From assembly GCA_034770075.1 (NCBI GenBank), contig CM068388.1:14717653-14781652 (forward strand): a DNA stretch of 64,000 nucleotides. Direction: 5' to 3'. The notes beneath the pieces are model-generated. The model did not search any database, was not told the origin of the DNA, and saw nothing but the letters and a program-made list of their open reading frames with translations. The stretch is from Aralia elata. Taxonomy: Eukaryota; Streptophyta; Magnoliopsida; Apiales; Araliaceae. The translations under genes were made by a program, and so were the position numbers. Below are positions 1 to 13,081 of the stretch, in pieces; the first letter of the stretch is position 1; every line of letters starts with the position of its first letter.

Positions 1-114
1 AATTTGGATTGCCTCCCAATAACGGTTGGTTTATAATCATTAGCCCAACTTCTTTATTTTGAAATCATGGGTTTGTTAGGTTGATTGAGGTACGCTGCTG
101 ATCGACATCACCAC
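1..114 (-). other. probable fragment of an Athila-type element
   Basis: The first ~60 bases (a TGCCTCCCA motif followed by a run resembling GTTTATAATCATTAGCC) look like the stretch just 3' of the gag ORF in the Athila-type element near 62243-62295, which has TGCCTCCCATCGAGCG then GTTTATAGTCC and an AGCC motif. I infer an older Athila-like remnant into which the next repeat inserted. The match is short and made by eye. No coding potential is visible. Confidence 0.3.
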
Positions 115-3050
115 TGTGACACCCCTAAATTCAGGTACCAATATCTCGAATCTGGTGCTCATGATAAAGTACATCCATACACCTCTAAACAACATAAATC
201 AATTAATGTAGAATAAATAAATATATGTTGTTAATTACAAAAGGTTTACTACAGTCCCAAGATTCTATAACCTTAAATAAATACATCGCAGAATACTTAA
301 TAATACAAAACAGTTCCACGATTACATAATGGGATAGTACGTATAACTATTCCTTAAGCTTTCCCTTACCTTTGTCCGCTTTGAAACTCTCCGGCTTAAC
401 TATAATAGGTTCATGATATAGCAAGGGTGAGCAACTACTTTGCTCAGCAAGTTTAAAATGAATGAAAAGATATATCATGAATGAATGAGAATAATAATCG
501 CATAATTCGACAATTTAAGAACATTGAAGAAATAGGTGACAATATAATCAAAGTTCAAATGAATAAATGAATATTGATTATTTACAGCTGAGTGGTCCAA
601 TAGACCATGAACTTTTGGCCAAAGGATCAATCATTCGACTGACCCTTTTAAATGCCTGGCCCGTCACTAGTACTCGAGGGGATCAGCCTCTCGTACCCTA
701 TGTATATGCATAACATTTAACTCTGACTGCATTGAATAACCGACACATTAAAATCTTCTAAATAAGGGTTGCTCTCTCAGTCCAAGAATCCGTACCAACT
801 ACTGTTATGGATAGCTTTTAAAATAATAACCTGTACATGTCTAGCCGAAACAAATGGCGTAGACTATTTTCTTAAACAGTTCATGAATGAAGAACTTAAA
901 CATTTCACAGTCCAACAACAGATTATGAATTCAAATGCATAAGGTGCGAATATCAATAATTACCTTTGATGTGGAGTAATTTACAATAATTAATCCACTA
1001 ATAAAAATTTGAACGTAATAACTCAATTCGAGTCATGAAACTTGCAATAAGATAGAATACTTGCTCAAATGTAAAGGTTGAGTAAGTTTAAGAAACCTGC
1101 AATACAATCGAATACTTGTCCAATTATAACTTGAGTGAGATAGAACTCCCTCAATAAATAGCTTGAATAAAGTTAAGAGAACTTGCATTCAATATATAGA
1201 AAGAATGAAGTTAGGGAACTTGCCCAACACAAGGGTTAGACAAGCGTTAGGAAAACTTGTCTCGAGCGTTTGCTATAATATTACAACACACGCTCCTTAA
1301 TATCTTACACAATTAAGTACATATTCACATAACAATAAATCACATACCGGAGACCAAATAATGGTTTATACTACTCTATAATGTTTTATGCTTAGTAGAA
1401 ACATAATATTAAACAAGATTATACACACTAATTATGGCGTTACGACGCTTGCGCGTCAGTACGCCAACTTTGCCTATTCGAACGCCCAAGCACGTCCATT
1501 CAATTTATCTAATACTCATTGTTTAATACTAAGTATCATTAAAATTCATAACATTCATGTTTTAGAACTTAGAACAATATCTTACATTGTCGGCGAGCAT
1601 TACATATGCTTACGCGCGTGCCTGACACCCTCCGATTGTCCCCAATTACACATCAGTCCTACAAATAGCCAATTTAGGAATTGCTCCTGACCTCAAATGT
1701 AAAAACTTATTAATAGAAAGTTGTAGGTCTACTCTTTCTCTTTCCGAATCATCTTGAATCACCTCAATCCGAGTTCGTATGAGAAAGTTATGCCTATTTT
1801 ACTAAAGGACGTCAAAGCTGATTCTAGCCTAACATTGGCCCAGCGTATATATGCCCAAGATAGTAGCACCTGCGTAAAGGCAGTGTATATATGCCCGAAC
1901 TCAGCTTTGTTCTTTCTTGAATGCCTTGTTTTGACACACTTACTATAAACCTTCATAACTTCTCCTATACACGTTCAAATTTGTCCATTTCAGACTCTAT
2001 GGACTCCTAATTCATGGGGCTACAACATATCAAAAATTCATAGACACCCATTAACAATAACATGTCCAAATCTTAAGCTAAAGTACTAAGTTCACACTCT
2101 ATTTTTGAGCGTTCTAAGTGTTCTTCACTAAAATCATCACAAAATCTTTGTTTGAACCCCTTTTTGCTCCATTCCAAATGGGTTAAATTCATAACCAATG
2201 GAAGTGCAACATCACAACAACAAACAGATTATAAAAACACAAAATTATAGCTACAAAGTCCTCTAAACCGTCCAAAAATCCATGTTCTTGTTCAACAGTT
2301 CATTGTTCTTGCTCTATTAAGCCAACGTAAGGATTTATTCCATTTTTATTCCACTTTGATGTTATTAATGGCTTACATAGTCTCTTAACCACATTACCAA
2401 TCATCCATAACGAACAATAACAACAAGAATCACAGCAAGACCCAACTCACAAGCACAAAAGCTTACAAACCATGAAAACTTGGAAAAACATCAACCAAAT
2501 CAAATGGAATGGGTTTAAGTTAGTTGTTTACCTCTGCAAATTCTTCCTAGATGATGACGAGGCTAGCTAGGCTTAGTTTGCTTGAGTCCTTATTTTTGCT
2601 TCTTCCTCACCCGTGCTCCTTCTTCCTTCTCCTTCTCTTTCTTCCCGAACTCTCCATCTTCTTTCTTTTTTAGAATGGTGAATGCTTGATGAAGAAGATG
2701 AAGATGGAGTTATGCAAGCTTAGGGGATGATTACCTCTCTACTCCTCCTTCTTGTTTCTAAAGGGCTCGGTTAGAGCTTGAAGATTTCCCTTCTTCTTCC
2801 TTAGCTCCCACCCGAACAGTCTCTTTTCCTCTAGCTTATTTCTTACTTCCAAACTCTTTCTCTCTCTATTTCCTCTCTCCCTCTTAGAAATTTTGTAGAA
2901 ATGGAGACTAGATGAATGAGTTGTTTGGGTCTTCTAGGTGCCTTGGAAGAGATGGGAGGAATATTGGAGAGCTCAAGATATTTGTCTAGGTGGGAAAAAT
3001 AAATGTTTGGCATGTTTGTGCTTGGGAAATGAATTTTCCAACACTTGGTC
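115..3050. mobile_element. D1: large LTR-like Ty3-type repeat, interrupted by copia A
   Basis: The repeat starts TGTGACACCCC and shares ordered blocks with the complete solo LTR at 6761-9541: a CAAGGGTGAGCAAC...TGCTCAGCAAG block near 421-451, a GGGGATCAGCC block near 679, and a TAAGGGTTG block near 766. I read it as the same family of large LTR, diverged. Its other end is not visible because copia A starts at 3051. The ORFs here are short and unlike any known family, including small ones at 1388-1690 and 1754-1948 that I do not consider genes. A pyrimidine-rich tract (2580-2900) and AT-rich sequence fill the rest. Confidence 0.55.
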
Positions 3051-3630
3051 TGTTAGGTTTGTATAACGCAAACATGCAATCAAATTACATAAATAAAGCG
3101 GAAGCGTGATAAAATCATATTTTAAAATTTTATACAAATCATCACCATGATCTTTCTTTATGCACAATTATTAATTAAACGAAAGAGATGGAGAATAAGA
3201 ATTATACCCTTGTAGAATTCTAGCTTCCTTAGGTACAAGTTCACCTCCAATTCCTTCGCGTTCTCCTTGATTTCCACCGATTAAATTCCTTCCTTTGATC
3301 ACCGTTAGCCACCCAAGTGTTTGGCCTCTAGAGATGATACACCAAGGAATAATACTTGTTCAAGAAGATGGGTGTTGGCAAAACCCTAGTTTCTATCTCT
3401 ATAAAAATTGTAAGTACTCTCCACAATTTTTATGCAAGAGTGTGTAACCCTAATCTATGATAAGACTTCTCTTATTTATAGATGTAGGAAAACTCTCCCC
3501 TAAACTATTTAGGATTAGGGTTTCTATTCTAATTAAACTCCTTTAATTAAGTTAAACTCCTAATCTAATTAGGAATTCATGAGAGAGTACTTCTATTAAT
3601 TAATTCTCAATCCCTATTAGGATTTAAACA

Positions 3631-3679
<49 letters not shown>

Positions 3680-4865
3680 GACTCCTCTTATTAATTAATA
3701 TTTCTAAAATATTAAATAATAAATAGTAAGCTATTTAATTTATTCTATCTCCATACATTAAATTAAATGCACTTAACTTATTATTACAATTATGCCATTT
3801 ACTTTTTAAATAAATATTTTTCTTTTGCGGTGTGACCCTTTAAGTTCTCCATATTAAACCGGTTGTGAATAAATCAATTAGAACAATTCTAATTTTATAT
3901 AAATAAATAAATTAAACTATTTAATTCATTTAAATAAATAATATTTATTCTACAATAAGGGTAAGCCCCCTTAGCGATCAACGACTTTCCAGATAATATA
4001 GATTTCAACATTAATCACAAAAGAACGTTTCAGTGAATAGTTACCGTACAATTCAATCCTTCTACCATACAATGTCCCAATTAAATATAAGACATGGAAT
4101 TTCTGTCAAGTCTTATTTTATTTAATTATATGCATTTCGATTCCCAAATGCACAACTCTAAATAATGCAAATTAAAAACTCTTTTCTAATTTCATTCTGC
4201 ATTGGGCAAGGACTATTGAGTTGTCCGTTATCGAATCACATAGGACATTCACATCTTTTACTAGACATGGTAGATTCTTTGTTGATCATTCACCTATCTC
4301 CATGTACAACTTATTAAACACAATCATACCCTTTGTTATACCCTAAAGGTCTTAAGGAACATGTCAAAGTATAACTCATCATACACAAGATATTATGATG
4401 ATCTCAAGTCCAAGGATCACTTGTACTACTATCACTAGAAGAATTCTTATTGACAAGCAAGTAAAACTCCATTAGGTATTCCTTAGCGAGCCACGTTCAG
4501 TGAACTTATTCTCCAATAAGCACCTACATACTTGCTTTAGTGTCTCCACATAAATGATTATGAGATCAATCATCCTCTTCTTAAGAGCAAGCAACGTATG
4601 TACTAATCTATCCGGATTCACTAATCCCCTATTTAGTAATCCAACGATTAGGAACGATTTTAGTTTGTGAGCTATCTAGAATTTAGATCTTATTAGCATG
4701 ATCACCATCATGATTCTAAAAGCATTGCTCAAAACTATGGGTTAATCACATTTAATATAACAGCACCATGTAGATAATGTAAAATGCCTTTTATAACTTA
4801 ATAAGATTACAAAATATATGCTACATCATATTAAATATGATTGGCTTGTGTGCATACTACTTTCA
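3051..4865 (-). repeat. Copia A 3' LTR
   Basis: An 1815-bp LTR beginning TGTTAGGTTTG and ending TACTTTCA on the plus strand, so in element sense it opens TGAAAGTAG and closes CCTAACA. It matches 13470-14779 and the two LTRs of element B. An AAT trinucleotide run sits at about 3635-3679 and is much longer than in the other three LTR copies. Confidence 0.9.
3635..3679. repeat. (AAT)n microsatellite in copia A 3' LTR
   Basis: About fifteen AAT/TAA units in a row. The other LTR copies (near 14050, 17220 and 24480) carry only about four to seven units, so this is expansion of a pre-existing short array. Confidence 0.9.
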
Positions 4866-4881
4866 ATCTCCCACTTGCACT
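4866..4881 (-). other. Copia A polypurine tract
   Basis: On the minus strand the purine-rich GTGCAAGTGGGAGAT abuts the first base of the 3' LTR, the expected position of the plus-strand primer. The same tract is next to the 3' LTR of B (18457-18472). The polyprotein stop codon (4880-4882, minus) overlaps it. Confidence 0.85.
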
Positions 4882-6755
4882 AAAGCCAATCGCCATGGTA
4901 TCTAATACCCTTCTTCTCTAAGTGACGATCATCTTGTTATTGGATAAAGCTTCAGTAAATGGATATGCAATGTTGTTCTTCAGAGTCCACTATCTCTATA
5001 GTGACTTTTCTTCTTTCAATGATTCCTCTAATCAAATGAAAGTGCCGCAACACATGTTTGAATCCAAGATGAGACTTAGGAACTATTCTCAGTTCTGTAA
5101 TGAACTTTTCATCCAAACAATCAACTTGCAGCTTCATTTACAGCTATATACTTTGTCTTTATCACTAAACTAGCAACTTTTTGCTGTTTGGAACTTTTTC
5201 AATTCACTGCACCACCATTCAAGGTAACGATTTACCCTAAAGTGGATTTGTTATCGTCTTAGTCAATCTGAAAAACTTGAGTCTGTTTAACCCTCTAGTT
5301 TTAATTCAGACCTACCATGAATCATGATCACATCTTCAGTATCGGTTAAGTACTTAAAGATGTTTATCACTGTCTTACAGTGATCTACTCAAGAATATAA
5401 CTGATCAACATCAGGCCTTGTATATTCATTGCATACATGATAGTAACTCATGCGATCTCTTTTTTATTGAGGACAATTTTAAGAGATACACTCCATGGCT
5501 CATCATCATAAGACCTCTCTTGGAGTTTGCCATGCTAAAAGCCTTTAGCATCGAATGAATAAACATTCCTTGGGTTAAGTCGAACATCCTTTTAAATCTA
5601 TCTATATAGATCTATATCCCCAATTTATAGGATGCTCCTCCCAAGTTATTCATGGAGGAATGTTTAGACAATTTTATCTTTACTGATTGTAGCACTGGTA
5701 TGTCATTCCTTAACAGTAGTATATCAACATATAATAGTAGGAATGTCATAGCGTTCGCACAGACCCTTTTGTACACATAAGGTTTATTCTCGTTTTTGAT
5801 AAAATCAAACTCTTTTGATTGTCTCATCAAAACGAATGTTCCATCTTTGAGAAGCTTGCTTTAATCCATAAATGGATCATTGTAACTTACATACATGATT
5901 TGCTTCAACATTTGAAACAAATTCCTCTGGCTGTGTCATACATACATTCTCCTCAAGTCTTCATTGAGGAAGGACGTCTCCACATCCATTTTACTAGATT
6001 TCGTAATAAGCTGCAATCACACGCAAAATCCAAATGGACTTGAGCATTACCCGGTAATAAGGTTTTATCACAGTCAACTCCTTGACATTATTTGAAACCT
6101 TTTAAATAGGTCAGGTCTAATAGGTCTCCACCTTGCCACTTAACCCAGTCTTTCTCTTAAAAACCCATATACACCCTCTAGGCACTATGCCTTTCGGTGG
6201 AGTAACCAGAGTCTATACTTGGTTCTCATACATGGAGTCCATTTCGGATTTCATGGCCATCGGCCATTTCTCTGAATGTCTACTACTCATAGCCTCATCT
6301 CATATAATTGGATCATCATCCTCTATGATGCGTACCTCATCATCATCCTCTATGATGAATCCATACCTCCTAGGTATCTTTGGAACTCTTCCAGATTTAC
6401 GATTCGATTGCGGTATAATAGGTCTATTTACAGATTCCTCGGTTTGACTCAAAGTGCTTTGTGGTTCTTGAACTCCTTCAAAATCTATTACCCTCCCACT
6501 GGCTCCTTCAATGATAAACACCTTTATCCAAGAAGGCAGCATGTAGGATTATAGTAATAATCCCCTAGACCTTTTTAGGATATCCCACAAATCTGCACTT
6601 GTCAGATTTTGTCCTAAACTTATCCTTTTGAAACCTTTTTCACATAAGCTGGACAACCCCTTATCTTAATATACTTAAGACTAGGAATCCTCCCTATCCA
6701 TAACTTTTATAGAGTCTTGGGGCCGAATTTTGAGGTTACCTTATTTTGTAGATAT
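4880..6755 (-). pseudogene. Copia A pol remnant: integrase C-terminus, RT and RNase H
   Basis: Minus-strand pieces of a copia pol in the normal order. The end of integrase lies at 6700-6755, broken by D2. The integrase-RT linker at 6300-6542 contains the SGRVPKIPRRYGF signature. An RT segment at 5612-5830 runs through KEFDFIKN, LYVDILL and MNNLGGASYKLGI. The RNase H C-terminus is at 4952-5137 (KHVLRHFHLIRGIIERR), and a terminal HLEKKGIRYHGDWL leads to the stop at 4880. Family knowledge says the RT catalytic box should be YVDD; here it reads YVD-ILL, an in-frame loss of one Asp codon that is also present in element B. Frameshifts and stops separate the pieces. This is a dead gene. Confidence 0.85.
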
Positions 6756-9546
6756 GCACCTGTGACACCCCCAAATCTGGGTACTTCGTTTCCTCAGGAT
6801 TTGGTGTTCACTATCCAAATAAATCACATCACATTTAACTACCCATTCAAATATAAAGGAAAACTATTAATTAAAATAAAAATCTCCCATTAAAGGGTTA
6901 CAACATCTTCAATAAATAAATCCCAGGTCATCTAACCTTAATAAAACATCAAATGCGGAAACATAATCAAGTCTATTACATAAACATCATATAAACAAAT
7001 ATAACAAGTCTTCATCACTTGTTTGCTTTGCCTTTGCCCTTACTAGTGGATGGCTCATCAACTCTTTCTACTTTAGCTGCAATGTTATTATGCAAGGGTG
7101 AGCAACAATTGCTCAGCAAGTAACACAATAAAATAATAATAATAACATGCAAATTAACAATGGATATCGAATAATTGAATATTCAGCTTTTGAGTCAAGA
7201 TTATAAGACAAGATTCAAGAGAACATCTGAGGGTCTTAAGACCACGAACTATGTCCCAGGTTATCAAGTATTTCTACTTTAAACCTTTAACAGTCGTAAG
7301 ACTATATGGACCTTACTTCTCGTACTCAGGGGGATCAGCCCTTTGTACCATATATGTGCACAACATCTTAACGCTAACGCGTAAATAAAATCCCCTGTAT
7401 AAGGGTTGTTCATCTCAGTTTGACATCGGAGTCCGCACCAAAGGAAGTTTGGTTTGGATTTACTTCAATAACGTTTCTAGAATTTAGAACGCTCATCAAC
7501 TATGGACTAGTCGAATCAATAAGGGTTTGCTAATCAATCAATGTTCAATAAAATGTAATTAATATTCGAGAATCAAAGACTAAATCTCACAAAAAGTACG
7601 ATTGGGTAAATTCTGTATAACTGAAGTATTGCAAAAAAGGAAGTTAGAACTTCTCATTGAATTAATGAAATTGAATGGAATAGGAATAATAACTTGCTCA
7701 AGTAAGTAATAACATTATGAAGCTTGCATTCTAAGATAATGAAATTTAGGAACTTGCGTAATTGAAATTAAGGTAGTATTAGGTAGCTTACTTTCAACGA
7801 AATAATAGATCAAGGTAGAAAACTTGCGTAAACGTAAAAGTAAGGATAAGATACTTCATTCGTGCATAGACTATAAATTTAAGACTAACGTTCTTTAATC
7901 AACCTATACATTCGGTTTATAAAGCAGTAACAATAATTAGTTACAGTATTATAAACACTTCAGGATTCATTCTCATCCAAATTTTCATTTTAATATCTCA
8001 GTTGACATCGAACAATCAATGGGTATATGCTTACCACCCATCACAGTACCTTAACATTCATTTCATTCATTAGTCTAAGCTCTAGATATGTCTACGATAT
8101 CATAACATGACCACAAAGAAAGAATAAAATTTTTACTCTCTTTTTTTTCTTCCACCGCCGGGGCGGTGGGTTTCTTCACAAAATCCTCGTCGGGGCGAGC
8201 TTACCGCTGGGGCGGGAAATGTAATACATTTCTACCGCCGGGGCGAGCCTGCCGTCGGGGCGAGAAATGTAGTTCATTTCTACCGCCGGGGCGGTGGACC
8301 TGAAACTCAATTCCTGCAGTTCATGAAGAACACAGAAAAATGCCAAATTTGGCCAAAGTTTTCACAATTAACCGATTAAATTACTACCCATTCATCATAT
8401 ATGTTAAGAAATCAAAACCCAATACATACACAGTGATTTTGACATCACAGACAATCTAAACAACCAATTAAAGGCTAAAAAATTTAACTGTTCATACTTT
8501 ATTATCAAATTTTAACACAGTTAACAAAATCAATCACTATAAATTCGTTTCTTGACCAATTCAATCCGTTTAACTCTTGTTTTCTTTGTTTTTACATGCA
8601 TAAACATAATTAGTCATCAATTTAACCGATTAATATGCAAAACAAATGTCAATTTCCTACATTCAAACCATGTTCGTACACAACTACTCTGTAAATTCCA
8701 GAACACTAATATAAACATGATTTCATGGATTTAATTACTCAAATCACATATAATTCATATAAAACATATTTATGCATGCTTACAACTTCTAGCATTAATT
8801 TTATTAACAATTTAACCATACAATTTAATTCACAGAAACTCAAAACGTACATTCATGGAGAAATTAAAGAAGAACATAATCAAAGACTTTAGTTTAAGGA
8901 TTACCTTTGATAAGATGCTAGATTATGCAATAAAGATGAATGGATTTCCTTCTTCAATTTTCTCAAACTCTCTCTTTTTCTCTCTGTATACTCAGGCTTG
9001 CTTAAGAAAACTGATGTGTATAATGACAATACGTGAAATAAACTGGCAGAACATGGTGTCAGTTAATAACTGGCACCAACTCCCCATAAGGTCTCGTTTG
9101 TTTAGCACATTTATCCTCCCTTCTAGTTTATTTTAATAACTTACTTATAATATAGTTCATGTCACATATTTAATCAATTAAATAATCTCATTTAAATCAA
9201 TCAAATAAAATAGAATAATTCTACATTAAATCACATAGTCACATAAATAAAATTCTCCTTTATTAATAATGACAAATTAGTAAATCTCTAATTAATATTA
9301 AATTAATTAGAAATAACATCATGCTTATTTAAATAATGTATTTAATCAAATAAATTCACTTAAACACATATTTTAAATATAAAAATTCTCCACGTCAATT
9401 TTTACTAATGTAACACATATAATTAAATTAATCTACCACAAATTCATCAATTAATCAATTAATTCAACAATCAAATCATCGAAAAATATTTATTTAATCA
9501 ATAAATATTTAAATTAGGTTACAAAATTCTCATTTGTCACAGCAGC
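6756..9546. mobile_element. D2: solo LTR (2781 bp) inserted in copia A integrase
   Basis: The LTR runs 6761-9541, opening TGTGACACC and closing TTTGTCACA (TG...CA with a 7-bp terminal inverted repeat). It is flanked by GCACC (6756-6760) and GCAGC (9542-9546). The homologous uninterrupted site in element B (about 20325-20335) reads GCAGC once, so this is a 5-bp target duplication with one later substitution. No internal domain, primer site or polypurine tract is present, which fits a solo LTR left by LTR-LTR recombination. The terminal sequence suggests a Ty3 chromovirus (Tekay/Del-like), but that lineage call is a guess. It shares ordered blocks with D1. Confidence 0.85.
8152..8297. repeat. 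GC-rich inverted-repeat cluster inside solo LTR D2
   Basis: About six variants of the core ACCGCCGGGGCG occur in 146 bp of otherwise AT-rich sequence. The first and last read CACCGCC GG GGCGGTG or close to it (inverted arms around a 2-nt centre). Units are separated by short AT-rich spacers with repeated GAAATGTA. No such block is obvious in the D1 relative. Confidence 0.8.
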
Positions 9547-11160
9547 CGTTTCTAGGGCATAACCCCATATGGATACTGAAATGTCGGTAAAAATCATTAT
9601 GGACTGCACCATGTCCAATAAGGTTCGATTTCTCTTTTAAGATACACCAATCAATTATTGCGTATCATGAAGCGTCCATTATGAGAAAATATCATTTTGA
9701 GATGATCTATAAACTCATTGTACAAGTATTCCTTCCTCGATCTGATCAAAGAATCTTAATACTTTGTCAATTTGATTCACATCTGAATTCTTTGAACCTT
9801 TCAAATGATTCAGACTTGTATTTCATTAAATACACAAATTCAACTCTTTGAATGATCATCTCCTTTTTTTTACTAGTTTGTTTAATTTGTAAAATTATTT
9901 TCATGTAAGTCAAGTATACAAAGTCCATCAAGTAATCTTCTAGTTTCAAACAAAATATTATCATTATAAATAGAACAACAATAGTTCTTAAATATAATAC
10001 CAGAACCTTCCTTGTCCAACAACGAAAGTAATAATGTTTCTAAAGAGAACTGGAACATAATAACAACTTATTAACTTAATAGACTTGCCCGCAGGCAATG
10101 CTAAACTATAAGTTCCTACGGCTAATGTAGCAACCATTACTCCATTCTCCGCACGTAAGATTACTTACTCTTTGTTTAGCTTTCTACTTCTGCTTAGTCT
10201 CTGTATTGGATTGCATACGTGAGAACTATAGCCGGTATCCAATACCCAAGTAGAACCTTGACTTACAGAAAGATTTATTTCAATGATGAACAAACCTATA
10301 TCTGTAACCGAAGCTTCACTAAGCTTCTTCTGGTTAGCCTCTGTAAGATGGTCCTTAAAGTTTCCTTTCCAGTGTCCAGGCTTATTGCAGTAGAAGCAAA
10401 CTCCTTTGATATATTCATCAGTTTTTGTTCTTAGTGTCCTTAGTTATTGCCTTTTCTTATACCTTCTTTGAATTGTTCTTCTTTTAAGAAGATCCTTTGG
10501 CCCTTTTCCGCTTCTTGGAAGAATCATCTACCAGTAAAACTTGGTCTTTCTTGGTTGGAAAGTGACTCTTTACAGTTTTCAACGTATTTAAGCAACTCAG
10601 GCAGGCTGACATATAGCTTGTTCACGTGAAAATTCACAACAAATTATGAGAAAAAGTCCGGAAGTGATTGCAAGATCAAATCTTGGATCAACTCTCCATC
10701 CATGACAAAACCTTGTTGTCCTAATTGTTCAATCAGATTGATTATTTTTAGAACATTTGTCTATACTATAGTGTCATCTGCCATTCTAGATCGGAAGAGC
10801 TCCTTAGATATCTGATATCTAATAGTCCTATTTTCCTCACCCTTCAACGCTTTGAAGGTGCAGGAGTATAGTAGGAGCATCCATAGTTTCGTGTTGACGC
10901 TGAAGCTCGTTACTCATGGATGCGAGCATGATGCATTGAGACACGGTTGCATCATCTTGCCACTTTTTAAAAGTAGCAATCTCTTCCTCAGAGGCATTGT
11001 ATGCAACCATTGCAGAGATAAGCGTATTAAGGACATAAGATAACTTTTCAGCCTTGAGAACTATTCTCAAATTCCTTAACTAGTCCGTGTTATTTGGTCC
11101 AGTTAATTAGCATCTAATATGCTCTGCAGTGATAGTAAATTAGAAATTGTAAAATTCTGT
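9547..11160 (-). pseudogene. Copia A gag, protease and integrase remnant
   Basis: Minus-strand order as in copia. A gag N-terminus lies at about 11060-11155 (GPN..D, stop, LRNLRIVLKAEKL), followed by gag body 10837-11070 and a zinc knuckle near 10360-10400 (CxxCNKPGHWK type). Protease follows near 10215-10260 (WVLDTG, the D-T-G active site), then a protease-integrase segment (AVGTYSLALPAG, CYYVP), and integrase pieces at 9767-9850 (FVYLMKYKSESFERFKEF) and 9547-9640 (LDMVRS-like, WGYALETAAY). The gag start codon is ATT here but ATG in element B. A TAG replaces the conserved Trp after GPN..D in both copies. The stretch that should hold the integrase zinc finger and first catalytic Asp is missing in both copies. 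Non-functional. Confidence 0.8.
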
Positions 11161-11348
11161 AAATGAATAAACAATATTTTAGCATACATTCATTTTATTA
11201 ATTAATTACCAAACTAAATTAGGTCTTGATTTAAATTAGTATCTCCCACTATTTTTATCAAACTATATTAGCCTCAATAAATATAGTTCGACAAATCTAA
11301 TTAAAGATTTGCTAGTGAGAATAAGGATCCCATTTCAAATGTATATAG

Positions 11349-11645
11349 CCTTGTGTGACGCAACAAACTATATATAAATAAATAGGTAGACAACTATTGT
11401 TAATTACATCACTATGTAACTCCTTCTTTTTTGCCTCTTAGATTATTTTGATTAAGTGTGACACATCCGAATCAAAATTATCCAAGTTAAGTCCAACATA
11501 GCACTTCCATATATTCGAAAGAAAAACATTGTCCTTGTGTGACACAACAAAACAACATTGTTCAGTCTATTTATAAGCATCAAATGTGATAAATTAACAT
11601 CTTAAATATTTAATACTTGCCTTGTGTGACACAACAAACTCATAT
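11349..11645 (-). repeat. Repeated short hairpin motif in copia A leader
   Basis: The motif CCTTGTGTGACACAACAAA, or a close variant, occurs four times in ~300 bp (near 11350, 11453, 11531 and 11618). Its core TTGTG-TGA-CACAA can fold as a 5-bp hairpin on either strand. Element B has the same four sites at 22136-22440. The region lies just upstream of gag in the element RNA, so a role in RNA packaging or dimerisation is possible, but that is inference only. Confidence 0.6.
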
Positions 11646-11783
11646 TAAATATTTAATACTCTATCGTTTTACCCACGCTAGAAGGCGATGTTCGATATTC
11701 TAAATATCTTTGAACGCTTAGGACTTAATATAATTTCTTTGAGGGGTTTGTAATTATTAGTCTCATCTTGTTTAGCGCGCATG

Positions 11784-11788
<5 letters not shown>

Positions 11789-11842
<54 letters not shown>

Positions 11843-11875
11843 CGCGTCATATTATTTAACATGCGAAGCATGTTG

Positions 11876-11918
<43 letters not shown>

Positions 11919-11927
11919 TATATACAT

Positions 11928-11981
<54 letters not shown>

Positions 11982-12012
11982 GTATATATATATGTATATA
12001 CATATATATATA
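11789..12012. repeat. (AT)n microsatellite, two runs, in copia A leader
   Basis: Two long AT dinucleotide runs (about 11789-11839 and 11877-12012, the latter with AC and GT variants) flank a perfect hairpin AACATGC-GAA-GCATGTT (about 11858-11874). Element B keeps the hairpin (near 22611) with only a few AT units on each side. ORFs translated from this block as IYIYIY repeats are artefacts. Confidence 0.95.
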
Positions 12013-12654
12013 GTAAGCATGCACATATAAAATACTATATTCTACCTGGATTGATTATAGACTTTTATTCTAGTTTGGTTCACTAGAGCCACCAAGTGAA
12101 CCAAAAGGTCAAACCTAGGGTGCAAGAATTAAATTTAAATATAACTATTACATTTAAACCCGGGCTCTATTACAAACGGGTCTTCTTGCGCTCCTTGCTC
12201 CTTTGTCTCCAATTCTTCAAAATAATTCTAACTAATCCTATTACATAAACTATTTAAAATAAATAGAAACCTTGATCAGCAGTCAAGGGGAAGTACATAG
12301 GAGGAAGACAGAATTTACATCAAGAAAAAAACTAGAGAAGACGAGGTACGTATACCCCATTTATAAAAACCCATTCATTCAAGCATCCTCTAAAATAAAT
12401 CCAATCACACATTGGTCAATAGTCCATAATCAATCCCTATTTATTATCATACATATCTCCATATGCATCAATAAATAATATTCATCTCATGAATAATAAA
12501 ACCATTCTATATATGCATTGATATCATTTAATGGGCAATATTAGTTAGTATAAAATCCAATTTCAACTCCAATTAGTTATCATGGAATCCAATTCTAACT
12601 CTAATTAGTTATCATGAAATCCAATTCCAATTAAAATAAACTTCTTTATTTTAA

Positions 12655-12930
12655 TCATATTCCAAATCAAAATAAACTCTTTTGTTTTAATTTATCTAAT
12701 TTTGAATAAAAATAAACTCCTTTATTTTAATTTATCCAATTTTTTTGAATAAAAATAAACTCCTTTATTTTTAATCAAATTCCAAATCAAAATAAACTCT
12801 TTTATTTTAATTTATCTAATTTTGAATAAAAATAAACTCCTTTATTTTAATTTATCCAATTTTTTTGAATAAAAATAAACTCCTTTATTTTTAATCAAAT
12901 TCCAAATCAAAATAAACTCCTTTATTTTAA
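12655..12930. repeat. ~120-bp tandem repeat in copia A leader
   Basis: The phrase CCAAATCAAAATAAACTC recurs at about 12661, 12782 and 12902, with the intervening sequence also repeated, giving two full units of 120-121 bp plus a partial. Each unit is built from shorter AATAAACTCCTTTATTTT modules. Related AATAAACTCCTTTATT modules occur at 23160-23600 in element B, without the same long-period duplication. Confidence 0.85.
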
Positions 12931-13081
12931 TTTACAAAAATAAAAAAAATAAAAAAATGAGGTAACCCTGATCATAAACCTTTAAAAGAAATAATCAAAC
13001 AAGCCTTTCAGTCAAACTTCAAATCCATGATTATATAGTTTAAATATTAAACATTCTGATTCTTAATCAAAAGTGATTCTG

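Noticed and set aside
1388..1948. Short ORFs in D1 as host genes
   Set aside because: They are 60-100 aa, in AT-rich LTR-like sequence, without domain, codon bias or conservation in D2.
6761..9541. D2 as a DNA transposon, because of its CTGTGACA/TGTCACAG terminal inverted repeat
   Set aside because: The empty site in copia B gives a 5-bp duplication outside TG...CA ends, which fits an LTR better; an 8-bp inverted end is short for a TIR element and includes flanking bases.
11725..12024. ORFs of IYIYIY repeats on both strands
   Set aside because: Products of the AT microsatellite.
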